The position numbers and the translations under genes were made by a program. This document shows, one piece after another, positions 19,193 to 27,206 of a stretch of 64,000 bases of DNA; positions within the stretch are counted from its first letter, which is position 1, and each line of letters opens with the position of its first letter. The stretch comes from BS750m-G57 sp964607575 (lineage in GTDB: Bacteria > Planctomycetota > Phycisphaerae > SM23-33): NCBI GenBank assembly GCA_964607575.1, contig CAZSLS010000009.1, positions 8,275-72,274 of the forward strand, read 5' to 3'. The notes beneath the pieces were generated by a model. The model was given only the letters and a program-made list of their open reading frames with translations, had not been told where the DNA came from and did no database searches.

Positions 19193-19222
19193 GAGCGAAG
19201 TCGAAGGGAGCGAAGTCGAAGG
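19193..19222. repeat. Tandem 15-bp repeat, two units
   Basis: GAGCGAAGTCGAAGG occurs twice without a gap (19193-19207, 19208-19222) in the short gap between the peptidase and the reversed gene. It is a low-complexity direct repeat; no function is evident. Confidence 0.9.
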
Positions 19223-19329
19223 GCGTCTGGCGATGGCTGTTGATCCGTCGCCGTTCGTAGACGTGGCGGATTGGTTGTTGGATGTTCGCCGGTCCTTACC
19301 TGTATGGACGCCGGGAGAATTGGGCGAAT

Positions 19330-20610
19330 TCAATGCACCGCCATCGCCCGGACATTCGCCGCTCGGATCAGGTGCTCCTTCCCCGCCGCGTCGCGGAGCC
19401 TGACAATCACGTCGATTTTCCCACTTACGGTCCATGCCGGCGCGTTTCGGGCGACAATCTCAACCATCGACGAGACCCGGCCGCGAGGCCCGTCAAACTT
19501 CCGCGTTTCCCACTTCCTCTTGCCCTGGACGCCATAGACGGCGTCGAACGTGACGCCCCTGGGCATCGCCGAGCGGTCCGTCGTTTTCAGGCGGATGATG
19601 AAATAGATCCCCGTTCTCGTCCGAGCGCCGACCGTTGGCATGCGGTTGTTGATTCCCTCAACCTGCAACGTCAGTTTCTTACCGCCTACGGTGATCGTGG
19701 CGGGGGCCTGGGCCAACTTTCCGGCGTCCGAGGACTTTGCGGTCTTGTCCTTCGCACCCGCGGGCGCCGGTTGCGAATACGTCAAAATCATCAGCATGGC
19801 GTCGGCGAGCTGTTCGAACGAACGAACTGTCGCGTGGAAGTTCATGCCCTTGTCCGGAAACGAGACGAGCAACGTGTTGTCTTTGGTCAGGGCCATGTGA
19901 ACCGCCCGGCCGCTGACCGTCTGCTCGCGATACCAGCGGACCTTTGTCTTGGGCATCAGTTTGGGGCGGTCGCGAAAACCGCCGCCCATCATCGGTTGGC
20001 CCGGTTTTGATACGCGCCCAATCTCGTACGATATCTTCCATCCGTCGTCCTTGACGATCTGGCCGACAATGCTGTCTATGCCCTGCAGCGGCTTGTGCGT
20101 ATAGCCCGGTAACAACTGCATACCGCCCGGAGGCGCCGCAACCGCCGCGGCGGCGGGTTGTTTGTTGACCGGTTTGGTCTTCGTGTACGGTCCGCCGCCG
20201 GCGCCCTTCGGCCCGCGCCAGGTAACATTCGATCGCAGCGCGTAGATATGTATGTGCGAGCGCAGGTCGCGGGTGCGCCCCGGGCGAAATTTGAAGAATA
20301 TCTGCTCGGGAAATGACTCAGCTATCGTAGACGTCAATTTGTCCCGGCCGGAACCTCGCCACGCAAACGCCAGCACGACCTGGCGGGTGAAATCGACCTT
20401 TTTGCTCATCTTAGCCAGTTCGGTTAGGGGGAAGTATTTGGCGGCGTCTTCGCTCGAGCGGATGACGACGGGCCTGTCGCGCCCGAACGCCTTGAACAGG
20501 CTCAGCTTGGGTTTTACGCCCGTTATCTCCCGGATCGGCGGCCCGGCCGATGCGATCGCCGGCGGTATCAGAATCGCAACTACTGACAGTACAAGTATTC
20601 TTCGCGACAT
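19330..20610 (-). CDS. Secreted protein of unknown function
   Basis: 426 residues from the ATG at 20610, which has GAGGTG 4 bases upstream; a reading from 20685 would add 25 residues before the signal peptide. The signal peptide is ILVLSVVAILIPPAIASA. No family was recognised. The N-terminal half alternates strands and basic loops (VVLAFAWRGSGRDKLTSTIAESFPEQIFFKFRPG); there is an Ala/Pro-rich linker near 150 and a strand-rich C-terminal region with PATITVGGKKLTLQVEGINN and WTVSGKIDVIVRLRDAAGKE, suggesting beta-sandwich folds. It is reversed relative to its neighbours and lies exactly between the two 67-bp repeat copies, so it probably arrived by insertion. Confidence 0.7.
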   Translation of the reverse strand: MSRRILVLSVVAILIPPAIASAGPPIREITGVKPKLSLFKAFGRDRPVVIRSSEDAAKYFPLTELAKMSKKVDFTRQVVLAFAWRGSGRDKLTSTIAESFPEQIFFKFRPGRTRDLRSHIHIYALRSNVTWRGPKGAGGGPYTKTKPVNKQPAAAAVAAPPGGMQLLPGYTHKPLQGIDSIVGQIVKDDGWKISYEIGRVSKPGQPMMGGGFRDRPKLMPKTKVRWYREQTVSGRAVHMALTKDNTLLVSFPDKGMNFHATVRSFEQLADAMLMILTYSQPAPAGAKDKTAKSSDAGKLAQAPATITVGGKKLTLQVEGINNRMPTVGARTRTGIYFIIRLKTTDRSAMPRGVTFDAVYGVQGKRKWETRKFDGPRGRVSSMVEIVARNAPAWTVSGKIDVIVRLRDAAGKEHLIRAANVRAMAVH

Positions 20611-20703
20611 ATCACACCTCACGATCACTAAAGGTAAACTAACCGGCACGATGGGACCCGGTGCATGGTTCTTAGACTCATGCACACCGAAAATGTTCCC
20701 GAG

Positions 20704-20770
20704 CGGTAGGAGAAAACGCCGCGACTACTTCGTCCGACATTTGCTTGGCGTAGAACCCAGAAGCCGCTAG
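20704..20770 (+). repeat. 67-bp direct repeat, copy 2 (orphan peptidase 3' end)
   Basis: Copy of 19058-19124 without the rest of the peptidase gene. It lies between the start of the reversed secreted-protein gene and the Wzz-like gene. The frame still reads RRKRRDYFVRHLLGVEP before the stop, but nothing upstream continues it. Confidence 0.97.
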
Positions 20771-20817
20771 AATTCAGTATACATATATTCACGGGATCCG
20801 GTCAAAAGGGATAACGC

Positions 20818-21720
20818 ATGAGGAAAGGGCTAGTCTTCGGGGTCGTGCTGGGATGGGCGATTGGGGGTCTGACCGGGTGCGTGCTGCGAGGCAGCAGATA
20901 CACATCCACCGCTTATATCGGTGTCCATCCGCCTGGGGCGGGCAGTTTGTCCACCAACTTTCGCAACACTGCGATTGATCTGGATATCGTCAAGGAATCT
21001 TACGTGCAAATCGCGAAGATCCAGGCCGTGCTGCGCAGGGCGATAAACGAGGATACTACTGAAGATGGGAGGAACCGGGACCGAATCCGAAAGACCTCCT
21101 ATTTCACCGGCGACCTGGTCGGAACCATCAGCCGGCTGCAGGAAGAGTTGTCTGTTGCGTCCGTCAAAGACACAAACCTGATCCGAATATCACTGAGCGG
21201 ACCAAACCCCAGTGAGTTGCCTGAAGTCGTCAACGCTGTAGCCGATGCTCTGGTCCACCACACAAAGCAACGAGCCAGATCGAGACGGGCCGCCCAAATG
21301 AAACACCTGAAGGACCGACTTGATGAGATCCGCGGTCAAATCTCAGCCAGGCAGAAAGCAATCGCACAGATTCGTGGTACGTCCGACGTATCTGTCATGC
21401 GCGCAAAGCGAACCAGCCTCCAGATGACTCTGCAATCGCTGACTACGGAACTGACCCAACTCAAACTCGTGAAAGCCCAGGCCACCACGGCGAATGAACG
21501 CCTCCTGACCGTGGAGAATCAGTGCAAGGAAGTGTCCGGGCAATTACGCGACCTCGGCACCTGCCTGACCAAAATCGACAAACTTGAAGCCGAGATAGGA
21601 GGATTGCAGAACAGCGCCGACCAAGTGGAGAAAGCCCTGTTGCAGCTCCGCATCGCGATGGACGAAAACCCGCTCAGTATCAAAGCCGCCGCCGAAATAC
21701 CCACGAAACCGTCGCGCTAG
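20818..21720 (+). CDS. Wzz-like coiled-coil lipoprotein
   Basis: 300 residues. The N-terminus (GLVFGVVLGWAIGGLTGC) ends in a lipobox, LTGC, so Cys21 is probably lipidated after signal peptidase II cleavage. The next part (YTSTAYIGVHPPG...LVNAVADALV-type text) follows the Wzz/chain-length-determinant pattern in which a membrane-proximal domain with Y-x-A/S-x-A and NA-A--LV motifs leads to long coiled coils (about 150-280). The C-terminal membrane helix of true Wzz proteins and any BY-kinase domain are missing. No polysaccharide genes are adjacent. A role in exopolysaccharide export or as an envelope spacer is possible. Confidence 0.7.
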   Translation: MRKGLVFGVVLGWAIGGLTGCVLRGSRYTSTAYIGVHPPGAGSLSTNFRNTAIDLDIVKESYVQIAKIQAVLRRAINEDTTEDGRNRDRIRKTSYFTGDLVGTISRLQEELSVASVKDTNLIRISLSGPNPSELPEVVNAVADALVHHTKQRARSRRAAQMKHLKDRLDEIRGQISARQKAIAQIRGTSDVSVMRAKRTSLQMTLQSLTTELTQLKLVKAQATTANERLLTVENQCKEVSGQLRDLGTCLTKIDKLEAEIGGLQNSADQVEKALLQLRIAMDENPLSIKAAAEIPTKPSR

Positions 21721-21808
21721 ACGCCATGAATGGTTACGCCCACGGTAGCCGGTTAAAGTCGTGAGCCCTTTATGGGCGACTTGAAAGTAGCCCCGGGTGA
21801 TCCAAAGG

Positions 21809-21945
21809 TGAGCCCTGGGAATAGACGTTCTATTTTCCCCAGAGCCCTCCGGAGGAGGGTGACTTGAAAACCACGCCACACCCGTCTCAAGTCACCCTCC
21901 TCCGGAGGGCTCTGGGGATATAACCACACGGATTCCCAGGGCTCA
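21809..21945. repeat. Large nested palindrome (31-bp perfect inner arms, 14-bp outer arms)
   Basis: The inner arms 21837-21867 and 21887-21917 are exact reverse complements over 31 bp around a 19-base spacer. The outer arms 21809-21822 and 21932-21945 are exact over 14 bp (TGAGCCCTGGGAAT). Degenerate pieces of the same sequence lie on both sides, near 21761-21786 and 21974-22000. It fills the 377-base gap (21721-22097) between two convergent genes, where it could stop transcription from both sides; no open reading frame of its own is visible. Confidence 0.95.
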
Positions 21946-22070
21946 TCCTTCGGAATCGCCGCTGGGCTACGATCAATCACCCTCCTGTGGAGGGCTCCAC
22001 GGCAAAACCGTCGCTCCCTGCGTCGTTCTTCGAACTATGCAGGACAGGCCGCGACATGTCAAAGCGGCGC

Positions 22071-22088
22071 TCCCGATGTACATCGGGA
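22071..22088. repeat. 18-bp perfect palindrome
   Basis: TCCCGATGTACATCGGGA reads the same on both strands. It lies 10 bases before the 3' end of the FAD oxidoreductase gene and shares its CCCGATGT...TCGGG frame with hairpins at 37135-37150 and 37270-37285. Confidence 0.9.
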
Positions 22089-22097
22089 CACTCCAAA

Positions 22098-23753
22098 TCA
22101 TCCCCATCTCTCTTTGTCCAATATGTTCGGGGAATCGGGATTCCACTGGGGGTCGAGGACTTCTTTGCGCAGTGAGATCTCTCCGGCTTGAGACATCGAC
22201 AGGATGTGCGCTTCGGGAATGTCCGGGGCCGGGTCGGGGTGATCGGACCGGTAGAATCCGCCGCGGCTTTCGGCGCGGGCGAGGGTTGTCGCGGCTAGTG
22301 CGTTTCCGAGGACCAGGAGGTTGTCTATCTCGACGGGCAAGGCGGTTGGGTCGCCCGCGATTGTCAGAACCTCGTCGGCGATCTCTGCAATTCGATCGTT
22401 AAAGCGTTCGACGGAGCTTCTGCTCTTGATCAGCAGCAGATTGTCCCATGCCGATTGTCGAAGCGCCATGACAAGGCGGGCGTATTTTCTTGTCAGATCA
22501 GGGCGCCCGGTCATCAAGCTCTTTGGTTGAAAGGTGAGTTGCCGGGCGCTGGCGGGTTTCCGGGCGTAGCGGGATGCCTGCTCGCCGGCGGTTCTTCCTG
22601 AGATGATGCACCCTGCCAGCATGTTTCCGCCCAGGCGATCGGCCCCATGGAGTCCGCCGGCGTTCTCCCCGGCTGCGTAGAGGCCCGTTACCGTGGTCTC
22701 CATCTTCCGGTTGACCATCAACCCGCCGTTGCAGCATTGAAACCCCATGGTGACCTCGACCGGACCGGCGGAAACATCGATCCCCCTGTATCGAAAGAAG
22801 TGGTCCTGGGTGGTGTCTCTGAAAGAATCGCACTGACTCAAATCCACGTAAATGCCCCCAGACGGAGTTCCGCGCCCGCCCTTGATCTCCTCGACGATAC
22901 CGATCGCCAGGTATCGCGACGCCTTATCCCGGACACTGAAAGGGGCATGGAGAACGTTTTCCCGGATGCATTCTTCCCGAGTGATTCCTTCAGGAAGATA
23001 GCGTGATAGAAACTCCTCGTTCTCGCTGTTGTAGATATTGGCCAGGTACTCTTCGTTCCTGAAATGGATGATATTTCGACTCGGAGCGGTTGTCATGGTG
23101 AATATCTGCATGAACTCCAGGTTGATCGCTTCGGCGCCCGCCCTTAACCCCAGAGCATAACCGTCACCCGCAACGCATTCCGGATGAACGTTCACCGAGA
23201 AGAGCCCCGCGTCACCACCGGCGGCGAGAATGACCGCTTTGGCGTGGAGACCGAACGTTTCGCCGCTTGATTCATCCACGCAGAGAACTCCGCTGCATAC
23301 GTTATCTTTGACGAGGAGTTCCGCTGCCGTCGTCCGGGAGTAGATCCTTGCGCTCTTGCGAAGAAAACCCAGGGCGTTACGCACGAGCGGCGAGCCAAGG
23401 GAAAACGGGCCGGGCTGCTCGTAATAACTCATAATCTCCGCAGCGGAGGATTTCATCTTTACGAACTCCTCGACGAAGAATGAGACCATCTCCCGCCGAA
23501 CCAGACCCAGACCCGCATTGACAATCATGTCCCGAAAATTGTCAGCATCAAAAGATTCATCCAGGAGCCGAAAGAAAGACGGAGTGCCCTCTTCCGACGT
23601 GCCGCATCCCGAAGCACCCGAACCACGAACGCCAACCGCTCCGGCCCATCCTTTGGTAACCAGGGCGGTCTTCGCTCCGCAGCGCACGGCGTGCTCTGCA
23701 GCACAGACCCCCGCCAGCCCCCCGCCGACGACAATCACATCGAACTGATCCAT
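22098..23753 (-). CDS. FAD-dependent oxidoreductase, fumarate reductase/succinate dehydrogenase flavoprotein type
   Basis: 551 residues from the ATG at 23753 (AGGA 9 bases upstream), placing the dinucleotide-binding motif VIVVGGGLAGVCAAEHA at residue 6. The conserved active-site region GIYVDLSQCD, the capping-domain text and the second FAD motif TGLYAAGENAGGLHGADRLGGNML are those of the FRD/SDH/AspO/AprA flavoprotein family. No Fe-S cysteines and no signal peptide are seen, so it is probably a cytoplasmic soluble enzyme. Divergent from the VOC gene with a 54-base gap that should hold both promoters. Substrate unknown; its place next to the catabolic operon suggests oxidation or reduction of an intermediate. 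Confidence 0.85.
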   Translation of the reverse strand: MDQFDVIVVGGGLAGVCAAEHAVRCGAKTALVTKGWAGAVGVRGSGASGCGTSEEGTPSFFRLLDESFDADNFRDMIVNAGLGLVRREMVSFFVEEFVKMKSSAAEIMSYYEQPGPFSLGSPLVRNALGFLRKSARIYSRTTAAELLVKDNVCSGVLCVDESSGETFGLHAKAVILAAGGDAGLFSVNVHPECVAGDGYALGLRAGAEAINLEFMQIFTMTTAPSRNIIHFRNEEYLANIYNSENEEFLSRYLPEGITREECIRENVLHAPFSVRDKASRYLAIGIVEEIKGGRGTPSGGIYVDLSQCDSFRDTTQDHFFRYRGIDVSAGPVEVTMGFQCCNGGLMVNRKMETTVTGLYAAGENAGGLHGADRLGGNMLAGCIISGRTAGEQASRYARKPASARQLTFQPKSLMTGRPDLTRKYARLVMALRQSAWDNLLLIKSRSSVERFNDRIAEIADEVLTIAGDPTALPVEIDNLLVLGNALAATTLARAESRGGFYRSDHPDPAPDIPEAHILSMSQAGEISLRKEVLDPQWNPDSPNILDKERWG

Positions 23754-23807
23754 AAGAGAATATCCTGTTCCAATATTCCAGACACGACTATCATACAAGA
23801 GAACATC

Positions 23808-24194
23808 ATGCTACAGGGAGTAGAACATCTCGCTTTGTGCGCCGAAAGCATACCGGACCTTATTGCCTGGTATCAGAGACTCCTTCAGGTCGACCTGGTC
23901 AAAGAAGGATCGGACGGGCCGTTCTTCCTGAAGTTCCCCGATGGATTCCTCCTCGAACTCATTGACGCCGCGGGCGATGTCCCGGCAATTCCGCGAGATA
24001 AGGAAAAGGGCTTTCGACATATCGCTCTTACCGTTTCTTCCCTTGAGACGATGGCTGGGGACCTCAAAGATCAGGGTGTGGAAGTCGTTGAAGATATCAA
24101 GACCGTCCCCAACGGTACGAAGCTCTTCCTGTTCCGGGATATTGAAGGCAATATCATCCAGTTGGTCGAGAGAAAGCAGGCCCTGCAGGCTTAA
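23808..24194 (+). CDS. VOC-family (glyoxalase/bleomycin-resistance/dioxygenase fold) protein
   Basis: 128 residues from the ATG at 23808; longer readings run into the divergent FAD gene. Two beta-alpha-beta-beta-beta modules are visible: GVEHLALCAESIPDLIAWYQRLL with FFLKFPDGFLLELIDA, then FRHIALTVSSLETMAGDLKDQGVEVVED with KLFLFRDIEGNIIQLVER. Potential metal ligands are His7 (VEHL), Glu in LELI, His in FRHIAL and Glu in IQLVER, the positions used in glyoxalase I-type enzymes. It could be an isomerase, lyase or epimerase acting in the neighbouring pathway. It converges on, and overlaps by 4 bases, the aldo-keto reductase gene. Confidence 0.85.
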   Translation: MLQGVEHLALCAESIPDLIAWYQRLLQVDLVKEGSDGPFFLKFPDGFLLELIDAAGDVPAIPRDKEKGFRHIALTVSSLETMAGDLKDQGVEVVEDIKTVPNGTKLFLFRDIEGNIIQLVERKQALQA

Positions 24195-25159
24195 CCCGGA
24201 AAATCGGACTTCAGATCGAGCCAGGAAACCTCTTCCGCCGTCAAGTTCATGTCCAACGCTTCGACGTTCTCTTTGAATTGATTTGCGGTCAACGCGCCGG
24301 AGATGGCGAAGCAATTGATCGGCTGGTGGAAGATGTAAGCCAGTGCGATCTGCGGGAGAGTTTTTCCCTTCTCCCGGGCAAGCTGCCGCGCCCTGTCCAA
24401 CCGCACGAAGTTATCGTCGCGAGCGTAACAGCGGATACTTATGAGAGATTGCGGATCGGTGAAAGCTTCAAGGTTGCCCCTGGTGAACTTTCCGCTGAAG
24501 AAGCCTCGCGCCAGGGGAGACCAGGCCAGGAGGGGATACTGTGTCTGGGCATACCACGGGCGCTCAGGGGCGTCAGTCGAGCTGGTCAGGCTGACCGTAC
24601 CGGGATAGGGATCATCATATTGAACCGCCAGGCTGTACTGGCAACTGGAGACTGCAAAAGACGCCAGTGAGTTCTCTTCAGCGTACCGGTTTGCCTCTTC
24701 CAGCCGCCTGTGAGTCCAATTAGACGCCCCGAACAGAGCGATCTTCCCTTCATTCTTCAGGTCGTTGAGAACTTCCACGATGGGGCCCACAGGCATGGCG
24801 GGATCATCCCTGTGCAGAAGATACAGGTCGATATAGTCGGTTCTCAGCCTGCTCAATGACTCCGCGAGATCGTGCCTGATACTTTCCGGATTCACCCGGT
24901 TCTTTCCCTCCAGAGGGTGAGCGCCCTTGTCGATGACAATGACCTCACTTCGATTGCCCCTCGCCTCCATCCAGTTTCCGATGACCCGCGCCGAGGCGCC
25001 GTCGCCGTAGGCATGTGCGGTGTCGAGGGCGTAACCGCCCATTTGGTGTACTGAGTCGAGAAAGGAAAACGTCTCGGTATCGGTATTCGACAGCAGCAGC
25101 GTCCCCAGGATGATTCGGGGCAGCGGTCGGGAGAGTCCGTGGATGTCACCGTAGATCAT
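24191..25159 (-). CDS. Aldo/keto reductase
   Basis: 322 residues. The AKR barrel is clear: LGTLLLSNTD at the start, ALDTAHAYGDGASARVIGNW (catalytic Asp and Tyr of the tetrad), VIDKGAH (Lys), YIDLYLLHRDDP (His) and the C-terminal cofactor-binding stretch. It uses NADPH in most relatives. Last gene of the eight-gene minus-strand operon, overlapping the preceding gene by 4 bases, so translation is probably coupled. With three Gfo/Idh/MocA enzymes upstream it likely acts on a polyol, keto-sugar or aldehyde derived from the imported compound. Confidence 0.92.
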   Translation of the reverse strand: MIYGDIHGLSRPLPRIILGTLLLSNTDTETFSFLDSVHQMGGYALDTAHAYGDGASARVIGNWMEARGNRSEVIVIDKGAHPLEGKNRVNPESIRHDLAESLSRLRTDYIDLYLLHRDDPAMPVGPIVEVLNDLKNEGKIALFGASNWTHRRLEEANRYAEENSLASFAVSSCQYSLAVQYDDPYPGTVSLTSSTDAPERPWYAQTQYPLLAWSPLARGFFSGKFTRGNLEAFTDPQSLISIRCYARDDNFVRLDRARQLAREKGKTLPQIALAYIFHQPINCFAISGALTANQFKENVEALDMNLTAEEVSWLDLKSDFPG

Positions 25160-26187
25160 ATGTAAGGCCTGCGATCGAGAACCTGGAGTAAAGGGCGCTC
25201 GGTGATAATCTCATCGCCCAGCGCCTGCTGGAATTCTGAAAGCGCACAGATCATACCAAAAAGTTTGTGGAGATCGTTAAAAGAAGAGTCGCGAGCGTAA
25301 TCGAGCCGATCGAGATAAGCGATATACTTCTCGGCGACCTGCCGGATTGCAAGGCGAGATTCTTCGGCCCGATATCCGCACTGGCGGACACTGCGGTTAA
25401 GATAGAACACCCAGTCTATCTCGGCGTAGCTTACTCCGGCGCAGAAGGGTTCTCCGTACCCGGGTGCGGGTTGGCAGCCGCCCTTGAAGATCTCCAGGCA
25501 GGTATCGATCGCCCTTTCGGGATATCGCTGTTTTCTCCCGGCGTAGACAATATTGAAGAGGTAGTGAAACGATCCGCCCAGGTAATGGAAGAGCGGGACC
25601 GGCGACTCCGGATCGCTTAGAGGGATGTCTTCGCCTTTTCGCCAGAACCCGGTTTCCGGGTCCTCCTGGCCCCACAGCCAGTCGAAGTACCAGTCCTCCC
25701 ATTCCGAGGAGACCTCACGGTTAAGCACGAGCGCCGCATAGATACCCGCTCCCTTGTGCGAGTCAAGCCACGGTTCTTCATGCCATCGCAGAGCGTCGAG
25801 GAACTCTCCGAGTCGCTCTTTGTCTTTCAACGGATGGAGTGCGGCCAGGGGATAGGCGGCTTGGACATCGAAGAAGTCCAGCGCGGCCAGGGCAAACGCG
25901 GTGGTGTGAATCTCGTGGTGCGACCCGTCTACAAACAGACCGGTCCGGGGATCCTGGAATCGGCGGATGGCCTGGATCCATGATTCTCTGATCGCAGAGT
26001 CTGTCGGCAATTCGCCCAGAGAATAAAGAATGCACGCCGCATCAGCACAACCGTAAGCGGTGACACCGGTCTTGATGCTCTTGTCATCCGAGGATTCCAA
26101 AACCCTGTGATACTCCCCCGGGCTCGTCCCCTCATGAGCAGAGACAACTTTCCGCGCCTCTTTCACAATGTCCCTGACGTCAAACAA
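25156..26187 (-). CDS. Alpha/alpha-toroid-like protein (terpenoid-cyclase/prenyltransferase fold or glycoside hydrolase-like)
   Basis: 343 residues, no signal peptide. It is helix-rich with repeated segments such as RFQDPRTGLFVDGSHHEIHTTAFALAAL and FDWLWGQEDPETGFWRKGED, which resemble the QW-type turns of alpha/alpha barrels. Conserved-looking acidic and His residues (GSHHEIHT, EIDWVFYLNR, FNDLHKLFGM) would line a central cavity. No family can be named with certainty. It sits between the substrate-binding protein (2-base gap) and the aldo-keto reductase (4-base overlap), so it almost certainly belongs to the same pathway, perhaps as a lyase or hydrolase that releases a sugar-like unit. Confidence 0.65.
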   Translation of the reverse strand: MFDVRDIVKEARKVVSAHEGTSPGEYHRVLESSDDKSIKTGVTAYGCADAACILYSLGELPTDSAIRESWIQAIRRFQDPRTGLFVDGSHHEIHTTAFALAALDFFDVQAAYPLAALHPLKDKERLGEFLDALRWHEEPWLDSHKGAGIYAALVLNREVSSEWEDWYFDWLWGQEDPETGFWRKGEDIPLSDPESPVPLFHYLGGSFHYLFNIVYAGRKQRYPERAIDTCLEIFKGGCQPAPGYGEPFCAGVSYAEIDWVFYLNRSVRQCGYRAEESRLAIRQVAEKYIAYLDRLDYARDSSFNDLHKLFGMICALSEFQQALGDEIITERPLLQVLDRRPYI

Positions 26188-26189
26188 CT

Positions 26190-27206
26190 TTATTGCCCAC
26201 TTCCGGCCTGGGGCAGAAAATCGTTGGTATAGAAATCTTCCGCGTTTATCTCGCCTTCCAGGTTACGGTATTTCTTCATGATCTCGACTGTCATGTCCCA
26301 ATCGCGGGGGACGTTGTAAAGCATGTCGGCTTCGGGGTTGTTCGGAGATTTCATGCGGCTGTAGTATCCGTCGGCCTGTTTCTTCAACAGGTCCATTTTG
26401 AGTTCTTTCTTGATGCCAATCAGAAGCTGCAGCGCCTTTGCATAATTGGCTTCAAGCGCCTCATGGCTCTTTTGGGTAGCCCGCAGGAACCTTCGAATCA
26501 GGTCGGGATTGTCCTTTATCAGATCCTCATGAACGAAGATTCCGAGGTTAAGGATATTCACCCCGTGGTCGGCAAACATCAGGCTGACGGCGGGGACTCC
26601 GTTGTCCTCCAATACAAAACTCTGGTCGTCGGCGGCGCCCATCAAGGCGTCGGTTTTGCCCTCGAGGGTTGTGGGAACCTTCGCGGCGGCATCGACGTAG
26701 ACCAGTTGAATCCTGGATTTGTCGAGCTTGTTGACCGCAACAACAGCGGGCCAGATCTGTGTGATGGAATCCCCGGCGGTCACGGCGATCTTCTTGCCCT
26801 CGAGATCTTTCAGTGTCCGCACTCCGCTGTCGGCCCGGGCGATCACCGCCAGGGACGACTTGGGGGTGACCATCCCCACTGCTTTGATGGGCAGCCCCTT
26901 GGCCATAATGGGAACCAGCGCCGTGGAGTCCGCCAGGCCAAAGGTGTCGGACTTGTTGCTGATCAGTTGTCCGGTAGTAACCGAACCGTTTCCTTCCAGG
27001 ATCTCCAGATCAATACCCTCAGCTTCGTAGAAACCGAGATCCTTGCCCAGCAGGTACACCGCGTGAGGCGCGGTGAACTTCCAGTTCATGCGAAAGGTCA
27101 CCTTGGTGAGATTCTTGCCCGGGCTGTTGTCGGGGGTCTTTTCTCGCGGCAGTAACGCCAGGATAACAAGCGCAAGCGCGATCACGATGACAACTGCTTT
27201 TCTCAT
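26190..27206 (-). CDS. ABC transporter substrate-binding protein, NMT1/THI5/TauA-like
   Basis: 338 residues from the ATG at 27206, preceded by GAGGGAG; this start is better than 27239 because it opens directly into the hydrophobic helix KAVVIVIALALVILALL. The mature part has the NMT1/SsuA pattern: VTFRMNWKFTAPHAVYLLGKDLGFYEAEGIDLEI, then GLADSTALVPIMAKGLPIKAVGM and LKDLEGKKIAVTAGDS. It has no lipobox cysteine and is probably held by the N-terminal helix or released. The ligands of this family are hydroxymethylpyrimidine, taurine, sulfonates, nitrate or aromatic acids. It overlaps the permease gene by one base. Confidence 0.88.
   Translation of the reverse strand: MRKAVVIVIALALVILALLPREKTPDNSPGKNLTKVTFRMNWKFTAPHAVYLLGKDLGFYEAEGIDLEILEGNGSVTTGQLISNKSDTFGLADSTALVPIMAKGLPIKAVGMVTPKSSLAVIARADSGVRTLKDLEGKKIAVTAGDSITQIWPAVVAVNKLDKSRIQLVYVDAAAKVPTTLEGKTDALMGAADDQSFVLEDNGVPAVSLMFADHGVNILNLGIFVHEDLIKDNPDLIRRFLRATQKSHEALEANYAKALQLLIGIKKELKMDLLKKQADGYYSRMKSPNNPEADMLYNVPRDWDMTVEIMKKYRNLEGEINAEDFYTNDFLPQAGSGQ

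Noticed and set aside
20252..20770. 172-codon frame ending in the repeated peptidase tail
   Set aside because: Antisense to the reversed secreted-protein gene; only the last 22 codons are homologous to anything, through the 67-bp repeat.
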